Of a DNA stretch of 64,000 bases, positions 17,995 to 25,508 are shown in pieces; positions within the stretch are counted from its first letter, which is position 1, and every line of letters starts with the position of its first letter. This DNA comes from Micromonospora sp. R77 (lineage in GTDB: Bacteria > Actinomycetota > Actinomycetes > Mycobacteriales > Micromonosporaceae), in contig NZ_JALDST010000001.1 in assembly GCF_022747945.1 (NCBI RefSeq), forward strand, positions 4,774,001 to 4,838,000. Direction: 5' to 3'. The position numbers and the translations under genes are program-made. A model generated the notes under the pieces. That model was not told where the DNA came from and did not search any database. It was given only the letters and a program-made list of their open reading frames with translations.

Positions 17995-19341
17995 TCAGAG
18001 TTCGGGTTCCGGTCCCCGGCGGGTGTCGGGGGTGGTGCCGCGGAGGTGGGCCACCAGGCGCATGCCGTGGTGGATGACCAGGGCGGCGGCGGTGCCGAGG
18101 GCGATGCCGTTGAAGGAGAGGTCGCCGACGGTCAGGGTGTAGTTGGCCGCCCCGACGATCACCGCGACGGCGGCGGTCATCAGGTTGACCGGGTCGTGGA
18201 AGTCGACCCGGTTCTCGATCCAGATCCGCGCGCCGAGGACGGCGATCAGGCCGTACAGCGCGGTGGTCGCGCCGCCGAGCACCCCGGCCGGCACGGTGAG
18301 GATCAGCGCGCCGAACTTCGGGCTCAGCCCGAGCAGCACGGCCGCCACCCCGGCCACCCAGTACGCGGCCGTCGAATACACCCGGGTCGCCGCCATCACG
18401 CCGATGTTCTCCGCGTACGTGGTGGTGCCGGAGCCGCCGCCGGAGCCGGCGAGCACGGTGGCCAGGCCGTCGCCGAGGAACGCCCGGCCCAGCTGCCGGT
18501 CGAGGTTGCGGCCGGTCATCGCGGCCACCGCCTTGACGTGCCCGGCGTTCTCCGCGACCAGCACCAGGATCACCGGGATGACCAGCACCACCGCGCGGAG
18601 GCTGAAGCTGGGTGCGTGGAACTGGGGCAGCCCGACCCAGGCGGCCTCCTTCAGCCCGGTGACCGCCTTCGGGTCGAGGCCGCCGACGAGCGCGGCGAGC
18701 AGCCAGCCGACCACCACGCCGAGCAGGATGGAGAGCCGGGCCAGGAATCCCCGGAAGAAGACCGTGGCCAGCAGGATCGCCGCCAGGGTGGCCACCGCGA
18801 TCAGCGGCTGGGCCTTCACCCCGGTGCCGCTGCCGCCGCCGTCCCAGGCGACCGGGGCCAGGTTGAGCCCGATCAGGGCGACGATCGCGCCGGTCACCAC
18901 CGGCGGCATCAGCGCGTCGATCCACCGCGCCCCGGCGAGCTGCACGACCACGCCGACCAGGGCCAGCGCCGCGCCGGCCACCACGATGCCGCCGAGCGCC
19001 GGGCCGATGTCGCCGCCGGCCTTCGCGGCCAGCACCGGCGCGATGAAGGCGAACGACGAGCCGAGGTACGACGGCAGCCGGTTGCCGGTGATCAGCAGGA
19101 AGAGCAGGGTGCCCAGACCGGAGAAGAAGAGCGTGGTGGCCGGCGGGAAGCCGGTGATCAGCGGCACGGTGAAGGTGGCGCCGAACATCGCCACCACGTG
19201 CTGCACGCCGACGCCGACCGTACGCGGCCAGGAGAGGCGTTCGGCGGGGTGCACCACGTCGCCGGGCCGGATCGCCCGGCCGTCGCCGTGCACCGCCCAC
19301 GGCGACCAGCGGGAACGCGGCTCGGTGGGGGTCTGGGTCAT
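17995..19341 (-). CDS. Uracil/xanthine permease, NCS2 family
   Basis: A 448-residue multi-pass nucleobase:cation symporter. Family signatures are VQHVVAMFGATFTVPLITG in the first membrane span, the APVLAAKAGGDIGPALGGI region, the substrate-site LVAENAGHVKAVAAMTGRN helix, and GGSGTTTYAENIGVMAATRV, characteristic of UraA-type uracil permeases. About 12-14 membrane segments are visible. It is a single gene with a roughly 100-base leader. No PyrR-binding element was recognised, so control is unknown. Uracil is the more likely substrate because of the TTYAENIGV motif; xanthine cannot be ruled out. Confidence 0.85.
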   Translation of the reverse strand: MTQTPTEPRSRWSPWAVHGDGRAIRPGDVVHPAERLSWPRTVGVGVQHVVAMFGATFTVPLITGFPPATTLFFSGLGTLLFLLITGNRLPSYLGSSFAFIAPVLAAKAGGDIGPALGGIVVAGAALALVGVVVQLAGARWIDALMPPVVTGAIVALIGLNLAPVAWDGGGSGTGVKAQPLIAVATLAAILLATVFFRGFLARLSILLGVVVGWLLAALVGGLDPKAVTGLKEAAWVGLPQFHAPSFSLRAVVLVIPVILVLVAENAGHVKAVAAMTGRNLDRQLGRAFLGDGLATVLAGSGGGSGTTTYAENIGVMAATRVYSTAAYWVAGVAAVLLGLSPKFGALILTVPAGVLGGATTALYGLIAVLGARIWIENRVDFHDPVNLMTAAVAVIVGAANYTLTVGDLSFNGIALGTAAALVIHHGMRLVAHLRGTTPDTRRGPEPEL

Positions 19342-19445
19342 GGGGTGCCCTTCGCGTCGTCAGGTGACGGGGGCGTGGTCGACCCTGAGAGTTGTTTCTA
19401 GCACGCCGCCGGCTGTCTTCCCCGGTCGGCCGGCCGGCGGTGGGG

Positions 19446-20081
19446 TCAGGCGACGCCGGCGGGGCGGAACTGGACGCTGACCCGTGGGCCGACCGGGCGG
19501 GCGGTCTTGGGGATGGTGTGTTCCCAGGTGCGCTGGCAGGAGCCGCCCATCACCACCAGGTCACCGTGGCCGAGCGGGAACCGCAGGCTGGCCCCGCCGC
19601 CGCGCGGGCGCAGCAGCAACGGGCGCGGCGAACCGAACGAGACGATGGCGACCATGGTGTCGGTGTGCGCGGAGCGGCCCAGGGTGTCACCGTGCCAGGC
19701 GACGCTGTCCCGGCCGGTGCGGTAGAGGCACATCCCGGCGGTGACGAAGGGCTCACCGAGTTCCGGCGCGTAGTGCTCGGTCAGCGCCGCCCGGGCTTGG
19801 GTGAGCACCGGGTGGGGCAGGGGCCGGCCGGCGCCGTACCAGCAGAGCAGTCGGGGGACGTCGACCTCGGCGTCCCACATGGTGCGGCGTTCGGCCCGCC
19901 AGGGCACCTCGTGCAGCAGGGTGTCGAGCACCGCGTCGGAGCCGCGCACCCAGCCGGGCAGGTGGTCCACCCAGGCGCCCCGGCTCAGCTCGTACCGGCG
20001 CAACCGGCCGGCGAGCGGGCCCAGGGTCGGGCCCTGCTCGGTGAGGTCCAGCATCGAGGGCTGGTAGGCGACGTCGGACAC
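19446..20081 (-). CDS. AlkB-type 2-oxoglutarate/Fe(II) dioxygenase
   Basis: AlkB-like enzymes remove methyl groups from alkylated bases by oxidative demethylation. The start is set at GTG 20081 (VSDVAYQPSMLDLTEQGPTL), where actinobacterial AlkB-like sequence begins. The 211-residue protein has the iron-binding WHGDTLGRSAHTDTMVAIVS (His-x-Asp), the distal iron ligand and 2-oxoglutarate arginines in WEHTIPKTARPVGPRVSVQFR, and MCLYRTGRDSVA. It diverges from the acyltransferase gene. A TAGCAT element just upstream suggests a short leader or none. The substrate (DNA, RNA or other) is not determined. Confidence 0.85.
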   Translation of the reverse strand: MSDVAYQPSMLDLTEQGPTLGPLAGRLRRYELSRGAWVDHLPGWVRGSDAVLDTLLHEVPWRAERRTMWDAEVDVPRLLCWYGAGRPLPHPVLTQARAALTEHYAPELGEPFVTAGMCLYRTGRDSVAWHGDTLGRSAHTDTMVAIVSFGSPRPLLLRPRGGGASLRFPLGHGDLVVMGGSCQRTWEHTIPKTARPVGPRVSVQFRPAGVA

Positions 20082-20167
20082 GCGGCCGATGCTACCCGAT
20101 TCTTCGAACAGGCGTACGACAGCCTGTCCGGGCCGGGCGGTGCGGCCGGCGGGAGATACCTGCCGGT

Positions 20168-21427
20168 ATGGTGCCCGGCATGACCAGCGCCCCGACCACC
20201 GCTGCGGCCGTCGTGGCGCCGGCCGCCCCACCACCGGCCCGACTGCCCTCCCTGACCGGGCTGCGCTGGATCGCCGCGCTGCTGGTCTTCGGCTTCCATG
20301 CCGCCACCATGCGGATCATCGCGGAGCCCGACTACAAGGCGGTGGTGGACCGGGTGTTCGCCCTCGGCCTGTCCGGGGTCGAGTTCTTCTTCATCCTCAG
20401 TGGATTCGTGCTGGTCTGGTCGTTCCGCCCCGGCGAGCGGCGGCGCACCTTCCTGCGCCGGCGGCTGGCCAAGATCTATCCGAACCACCTGCTGATGTGG
20501 GCCGTGGTGCTGCTCGTCGGGCTCTGGTTCGCCGATCCGGTCAACCTCTGGGCGGCGGCCGGTAACCTGCTCCTGCTCCAGGCCTGGAACCCCACGCCCG
20601 GCTACTTCTACAGCGTCAACACGGTGAGCTGGTCGCTCTCCTGCGAGCTGTTCTTCTATCTCTGTCTGCCCTTCGCGCTGCCGGTGCTGCGCCGGCTGCG
20701 ACCCGCCGCGCTGTGGGCGGTGGTGGTGGCCGCGCCGCTGCTGATCGTGGCGCTCTGGCCCGGGCAGCGGCTGGTGCCGGAGGAGAGCCGCTGGTGGTTC
20801 ACCCAGGTCTTCCCGGTGGTGCGGTCGCTGGAGTTCTGGATGGGCGTGGCCGCCGCCGAGCTGATGCGGCGCGGCCGGTGGCGGGGACCGAACCTGACCC
20901 TGGCCAGCCTGATCTTCGTGACCACCTGGTTCGTGGCCGCCCAGTGGGTCCGCGCGGAGCTGTGGGCGGCGCTGCTGGCGGTGGCGTACCTCCTGGTCAT
21001 CACGGCCGCGGCCGACGCGGACGTGCGGGGCCGGCGCACGCCGTGGCGGTCCCGGCCGATGGTCTGGCTCGGCGAGGTCTCCTTCGCCTTCTATCTCGTG
21101 CACGTCTTCGTGATGATGACGGCGCTGCGACTGACCGGGCACTGGGGCACCGGCCTGCCCGGCTGGTGGGGGCCGCTGGCGGTGCTCGGCTTCCTGGTGG
21201 TGAACCTGCTGCTCGCCGGTGCCCTGCACCGCTGGGTCGAGACCCCGATGATGCGCCGGCTCGGCCCGTCCCGCCGGCCCCGGCCGTCAGTCCCGGTCCA
21301 GCGGGCGCCGTCCGGCCCGGCCGTCCGCGCCCACCCGGCAGATCGAGTACGCCGGCCGGCGCGACCCGGCCTGACCGGAGCGCCCGGCCCGGCCGCAGCC
21401 CTGCCCGGCGGGCTGCCGGACCTCTGA
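20168..21427 (+). CDS. Acyltransferase family 3 membrane protein
   Basis: A 419-residue integral membrane O-acyltransferase (OafA/NolL type) with about ten spans. The catalytic-region signature LTGLRWIAALLVFGFHA (His in the first helix) and GVEFFFILSGFVLVWSF match the family. It also has the SWSLSCELFFYLCLPF loop and FAFYLVHVFVM near the C-terminus. Such proteins acetylate or acylate sugars of envelope polysaccharides or antibiotics. The last 55 residues are Pro/Arg-rich and cytoplasmic. ATG 20180 is an alternative start. It is transcribed alone; the acceptor is unknown. Confidence 0.85.
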   Translation: MVPGMTSAPTTAAAVVAPAAPPPARLPSLTGLRWIAALLVFGFHAATMRIIAEPDYKAVVDRVFALGLSGVEFFFILSGFVLVWSFRPGERRRTFLRRRLAKIYPNHLLMWAVVLLVGLWFADPVNLWAAAGNLLLLQAWNPTPGYFYSVNTVSWSLSCELFFYLCLPFALPVLRRLRPAALWAVVVAAPLLIVALWPGQRLVPEESRWWFTQVFPVVRSLEFWMGVAAAELMRRGRWRGPNLTLASLIFVTTWFVAAQWVRAELWAALLAVAYLLVITAAADADVRGRRTPWRSRPMVWLGEVSFAFYLVHVFVMMTALRLTGHWGTGLPGWWGPLAVLGFLVVNLLLAGALHRWVETPMMRRLGPSRRPRPSVPVQRAPSGPAVRAHPADRVRRPARPGLTGAPGPAAALPGGLPDL

Positions 21428-21601
21428 TCGACGTCGGCTCGGCGTGCCGGCGGCGGCCGGCCGTGCGCCGGCCGTCCACTACGAACCTGATGACGAAGAT
21501 GAATCGGCGCGGACCGTCCACCCTGATCAGTGCCGCGATCGGGCCGGCGCGACACGCCCGGCGGCGGTGCGGGGCGGCGGCATCGGCGGTAGCGTGAAGG
21601 C

Positions 21602-22314
21602 GTGCTTCCGGTCGCGCTCACCTGTCCCGTGTGGTGGGTGGCGCGGTGGATCACCCGCATGCTCACCAGCCTGGCCGTGGCGGTCGCCTGCACCCTCGGC
21701 GCGACGGCGCTGCCCGCCCAGGCCGCGCCGCCCTGGACGGCCCCGGCCGGCGAGGCCGCCCTCGTCCGCCGCTGATGACTGGTCCGCCGCGGCACTACCG
21801 ACCCGCTGGCTGCGGCCCACGCCGACCACCGTCACCGGTCACGCCGCCACCCACCCTGCGGGCTCCGGTCACGGCATCTTCCACACCGCCGGCCGGGTCG
21901 CGCCGCCACCCGCGCCGCCGGTTCCGGTCACGCCGTCGCGGCCACGGCCGACGCCGGTCGGGCGGTCGATGCCAGGGGCGGCTCCGGACAGGTGGTCACC
22001 GCCCCGGCCCGCGTCGGCCACTCGGCCACCGGCACGGCCGACTCCCGCCCGCCGCCGTCGGCGACCTGCCGGCCCGGGTGGCGGCTCGCGGGGCGCGCGC
22101 GCACCGGCCGTACCGGGCACCCCGCAGCACCTCGCGGGCGGGTCGGCACCGTCGGCCCTCGGCTCCCGCGCCCCGCCGGCCCGCTGACGTCGTGCGGGCG
22201 GTCGCCCGCGAGCACGCACCACCCGACCTCACCCCCGTATGCACCCGGCGGCACCCGTACCGGTCGTGCCCGTCTCCGGGTCCTGCGGACCTCTTCACCA
22301 CATCCGCTCCGTGA
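21602..22314 (+). pseudogene. Ala/Gly/His-rich exported protein, frame-broken
   Basis: A GTG at 21602 starts a clear signal peptide (VLPVALTCPVWWVARWITRM, then LTSLAVAVACTLGATALPAQA) that hits TGA after 57 codons. GC3-rich coding-like sequence resumes in another frame (GHAATHPAGSGHGIFHTAGRV) and again in a third (GSGHAVAATADAGRAVDARGG). It may continue to a stop at 22312-22314 just before the next gene. I read this as one secreted low-complexity protein broken by about three indels. Alternatively, only the first 57 codons are real. No family was recognised. Confidence 0.4.
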
Positions 22315-22324
22315 GGTGCCGACC

Positions 22325-23102
22325 ATGCAGACCGTTCTGTACCAGTTCCTGATCGAGGTCCCGGAGGCCGCCGCCATCTGGTCGGCCCTGCTCCTGCTCG
22401 CCCTGCTCCTGCTCGCGGTGCTGGTCGCCCGCCCCGAGCGGGACACCCCGACCGACGACGAGCCGGCCGTCGACCCGGCGGTGGCACAGGCGGCCCAACT
22501 GGCCGACCTGCGCCGCTACTGCCGACGAGGTGGCCGTCGCCGCCGCCGGGGCGGCGGAGAACGCCCGCCGGCACCGCGAGCGCTGGCTGGTCGCCCAGGC
22601 GGAGGTGGACCGGGCCTGGCGGACGTACGACGAGGCGGAGGTGGCCGCCCGACGCTCGCCGGTGCCGTACTGCCCGCGCCGCGCACCGCGCACCCCGGCC
22701 GAGTACGCGTCCCGGGAGCGCTGGCTGCACCACGCCGCGATGACGGCGCACTGGCGGGGCGACCTGACCGCCCGGCAACTCGCCGACGTGCTCGCCCACC
22801 GCAACGGGTGGGACCCGCGCCGGCACCCCGCCGAGCAGGAGATCGTGCTGGCCCGGGCGGTACGCGACGGCCGGTCGGCCGGGTACCGGGCCGCCGCCGA
22901 GCGGGAGCAGCGGGCGTGGCGGGACGCCGAACTGGCCGCCGAGTCGGCCCGTGCCCTGGCTGTGGAGGCGTACGCGGCGGCGGAGCGGCTGCGCCCCGGC
23001 ATCGTCCCGGTACGCCGGTCCGAGGCGGTGACCCAGACCTTCGCCCCGGTCGGCGCGCCCGTCCCGCGGACCGCCCGGTGGCGGCCGGCGCGGGTTGGCT
23101 GA
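22325..23102 (+). CDS. Membrane-anchored coiled-coil-like protein of unknown function, one frame break
   Basis: The start ATG 22325 gives MQTVLYQFLIEVPEAAAIWS followed by one long Leu/Ala membrane helix (LLLLALLLLAVLVA), then acidic sequence. At 22520 an apparent extra T shifts the frame. Removing it joins to AVAAAGAAENARRHRERWLV and a 190-residue charged, Ala/Glu/Arg-rich cytoplasmic tail that looks helical (AGYRAAAEREQRAWRDAELA) and ends at 23102. The single-base correction gives a continuous protein of about 258 residues. I do not recognise the family. It follows the exported protein gene by 10 bases and is followed by a hairpin. Confidence 0.6.
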
Positions 23103-23130
23103 ATTGTGACGTGAAACTGCCGGACCGGAT

Positions 23131-23163
23131 CGCCCCGGAATCGAAAAACGGTCATCCGGGGCG
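23131..23163 (+). terminator. Hairpin terminator after the membrane-anchored protein gene
   Basis: A 9-base-pair stem (23131-23139 with 23155-23163) closes a 15-base loop containing GAAAAAC, 28 bases after the stop. The rest of the 665-base gap up to 23767 holds no gene; it contains the promoter, riboswitch and leader described next. Confidence 0.55.
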
Positions 23164-23324
23164 TGGCGGTCCATGCCGTCCCAGGTTGCCGGGTCACCCG
23201 CTCCCCGTATGTCCGGTAATCGACCGCCGTTCCTTTCTCGGCTGCTCGTCCCATTGAGTGACGTCAGTGACCTGTCTGTTCCGGTCGGATCCGCAATGTT
23301 CGACGTTTACGCAGGTGGGAGCGC

Positions 23325-23353
23325 TTGGCAGGGCGCGTACCCGCCGGTAGTGT
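23325..23353 (+). promoter_or_regulatory. Vegetative-sigma promoter of the riboswitch-peptidase transcript
   Basis: TTGGCA at 23325-23330, a 17-base spacer, and TAGTGT at 23348-23353 match the HrdB/sigma-70 consensus of actinobacteria. Transcription would begin near 23360, about 35 bases before the conserved riboswitch part. Confidence 0.75.
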
Positions 23354-23394
23354 CGGCGCGTCCGGTGCGGTTTCCGATCGCAAGAGGCGACGCC

Positions 23395-23540
23395 GCGCCG
23401 ACCCGCTCAATCGTGATCTTCTGCGAACCGGGGACCCATGCACATCCGGGGTGAATCCGCGGGCCACGGCCCGCGGTAGGGCGATCTTCCCGCCCGAATC
23501 CGTCAGCTAACCCGGTAGGCGGTGTCGGAAGGAGTTCCGT
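23395..23540 (+). promoter_or_regulatory. Cyclic di-AMP riboswitch (ydaO/yuaA class)
   Basis: The leader contains the conserved blocks of the ydaO aptamer in order: AACCGGGGACCC (23426-23437), GGGGTGAATCC (23449-23459), a short GC stem CGGGCCACGGCCCG, GTAGGGCGATCTTCCCGCCC, and the hallmark GAATCCGTCAGCTAACCCGG (from about 23496), then GTAGGCGG. In actinobacteria this class senses c-di-AMP and precedes genes for cell-wall hydrolases and resuscitation factors. The reading frame begins about 230 bases further on at 23768. A short 7-bp hairpin at 23640-23659 could be the expression platform, but that part is uncertain. Boundaries are approximate. Confidence 0.9.
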
Positions 23541-23767
23541 CTTCGTGCAGCACTCTGCCACCCCTCGACCACACCCCCTCCACGGCGCCGCGGTGCCGTC
23601 GCTCGCCCTGTCCGCGAGCTGATACCGGCATCCGCCCGCGCGCCCGACTGACCGGGCGCACCCCTTCCCCGCGGCCCACCCCGCCCACGGATCCGCTCCG
23701 TCGCGCGTGAGCATCTCCGCGCGCCGGGCCGGCGTGTGCCGCCCCCACCCCGTGGAGGAAGCCCCCT

Positions 23768-24622
23768 GTGAAGCACACCCTGAAGCGGCAGCTGCGGCGC
23801 CTCGCCACCGAACGTCGCTACCAGATCGTCGCCGGTTCGGCCGCCGCCCTGGTGCTGGCCTCCGGCACCGGCGCCCTGCTGGCGCACGGTGACGACGCCC
23901 CCGTCCGCCGGCAGAACACCGCCGCCGTGGCCGACCTGGCCCCGCAGCTCGGTGACGTCGCGGCCGGCACCCAGGCCCGGATCGCCGCCGTCCCGTCCGT
24001 CTCGCCCAGCGCTCCGGCGTCGCCCAGCGCCTCGCCCTCGGCGAAGCCGACCAGCGCCAGGCCGACCACGGCCAAGCCGGACCCGGACACCACCCGCAAG
24101 GCGGCACCGAAGCCGCCGTCGAAGAAGGTCCTCGACTACACCTACGAGGCACAGACCACGTACTACAACTGCGGCCCGGCTGCGGTGCGCAACGCGCTGA
24201 GCGCCGCCGGCATCGAGCGGACCCAGGACGAGCTGGCCGTCGCGCTGGGCACCACCGAGATGGGCACCAACTCGGCCGAGGACACCACCCGGGTGCTCAA
24301 CCAGCAGGTCAAGGGCAACCCGTACCGGACCCGGATGATCGAGGGCAGCCCGAGCGCGGCGCAGACCGACCGGCTGCGGGCCGACGTGGTCGCGGCGGTC
24401 AGCAAGGGCCGGGCCGTGGTGGCCAACGTCGCCGGCGACGCCACCGACACCGACGGCGGCTGGCACTCCTTCCCGGGCGGCCACTACATCGCCGTGGTGG
24501 GCTACTCCGACGACGGCCGGACCGTGCGGATCGCCGACTCGGCGGACCCGTCGCTGCCGGCGTACTGGATCAGCACCGTCGAGCTGGCCAACTGGATGGC
24601 CACCCGCGGCTACTCCGCCTGA
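23768..24622 (+). CDS. Exported C39-family peptidase-like protein under riboswitch control
   Basis: The start GTG 23768 is set by GGAGGAA at 23754-23760. The 284-residue protein has a basic N-terminus and a hydrophobic export/anchor segment (residues 18-40). A Ser/Pro/Lys-rich wall-spanning linker follows (about 75-120), then a papain-like C39 domain. Catalytic residues are Cys135 in YYNCGPAAVRNALSA, His239 in GGHYIAVVGY and Asp257 in RIADSAD. C39-like enzymes cleave peptides; extracellular members may trim peptidoglycan stems or secreted peptides. Control by a c-di-AMP riboswitch, usual for wall hydrolases, argues for a cell-wall role. A hairpin follows the gene. Confidence 0.85.
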   Translation: MKHTLKRQLRRLATERRYQIVAGSAAALVLASGTGALLAHGDDAPVRRQNTAAVADLAPQLGDVAAGTQARIAAVPSVSPSAPASPSASPSAKPTSARPTTAKPDPDTTRKAAPKPPSKKVLDYTYEAQTTYYNCGPAAVRNALSAAGIERTQDELAVALGTTEMGTNSAEDTTRVLNQQVKGNPYRTRMIEGSPSAAQTDRLRADVVAAVSKGRAVVANVAGDATDTDGGWHSFPGGHYIAVVGYSDDGRTVRIADSADPSLPAYWISTVELANWMATRGYSA

Positions 24623-24637
24623 TCAACCCCGTTCACC

Positions 24638-24672
24638 CGTCGGGCGTCGGCTCCTGGAGCCGGCGCCCGACG
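24638..24672 (+). terminator. Hairpin terminator after the C39 peptidase gene
   Basis: A 9-bp outer stem (24638-24646 with 24664-24672) and a nearly perfect inner stem starting 16 bases after the stop form one long GC-rich hairpin. Confidence 0.7.
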
Positions 24673-24756
24673 TCGTCGTCCCCCGGGCCCTCCCCTCGCC
24701 GGGTGTCGGATGTCCGCTCTCGCGCGTGGTGTCCGGCCGGTGGCACACTGCGGCGC

Positions 24757-25505
24757 ATGACCGACGACACGGGTGCCCGGCACCTGCTGCTGCTGCACGG
24801 GATGGGTGCCACCGGCGAGGTGTGGCTGCCCTGGGCCCCGCTGCTGGAACAGCGCTGGGCGGGCCGGTGGCTCGCCCCCGACCTGGCCGGCCACGGCTGG
24901 TCGCCGCCGCTGCCCGCGTACACCTTCGCCGGCCTGGCCGGCGGGTGGCGGCCGACCTGCGGCCGGTCGCCGAGCGGCTGGTCCCCGCGACCGGCTGGTG
25001 GTGCTCGGGCACTCGCTCGGCGGGGTGGTGGGGCGCGCTGGCCGCGCGGAGCGTCGGCCTGCCGGTCGACGCGGTCGTCGGGCTCGGCATCAAGACGGTC
25101 TGGTCGCCCGCCGAGCTGGCGAAGGCCGCGGAGCTGGCGGCGCGGCCGGTGACCTGGTTCGCCACCCGGGACGAGGCGGCCCGCCGTTACCTGCGGGTGG
25201 CCGGCCTGACCGGGCTCTTCGCGCCGGAACACCCGGCGGTCGACGCCGGGCTGCGGCGCGAGGACGGCCGGTGGCGGCTGGCGATGGACCCGGCGGTCTT
25301 CGCCGTCGGTGAGCCGCACCTGCCGGCGCTGCTCGCCGCGACCGACGCGCCGGTGCTGCTGGCCCGCGGCGAGCACGACCCGATGGTCACCGACGCCCAG
25401 CTCAAGGAGTACGGCGTACCGGTGGCCACCCTGCCCGGCCTCGGCCACAACGCCCACGTCGAGGACCCGGCGGCCGTCCTCGACCTGCTCGACGCCTACC
25501 GCTGA
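24757..25505 (+). pseudogene. Alpha/beta-hydrolase, frame-broken
   Basis: The gene begins at ATG 24757 with the hydrolase oxyanion segment LLLLHGMGATGEVW and LAPDLAGHGWSPPLP. Near 24945 it must change frame (VAADLRPVAERLVP). Near 25000 it changes again to give the nucleophile elbow LVVLGHSLGGVV, and near 25030 it returns to the second frame for ALAARSVGLPVDAVVGLG. The remainder, to the catalytic His segment LPGLGHNAHVEDP, is intact. Three clustered single-base shifts fit sequencing error better than decay, because every catalytic motif survives. Likely an esterase or lipase of about 249 residues; the substrate is unknown. Confidence 0.7.
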
Positions 25506-25508
25506 GGG

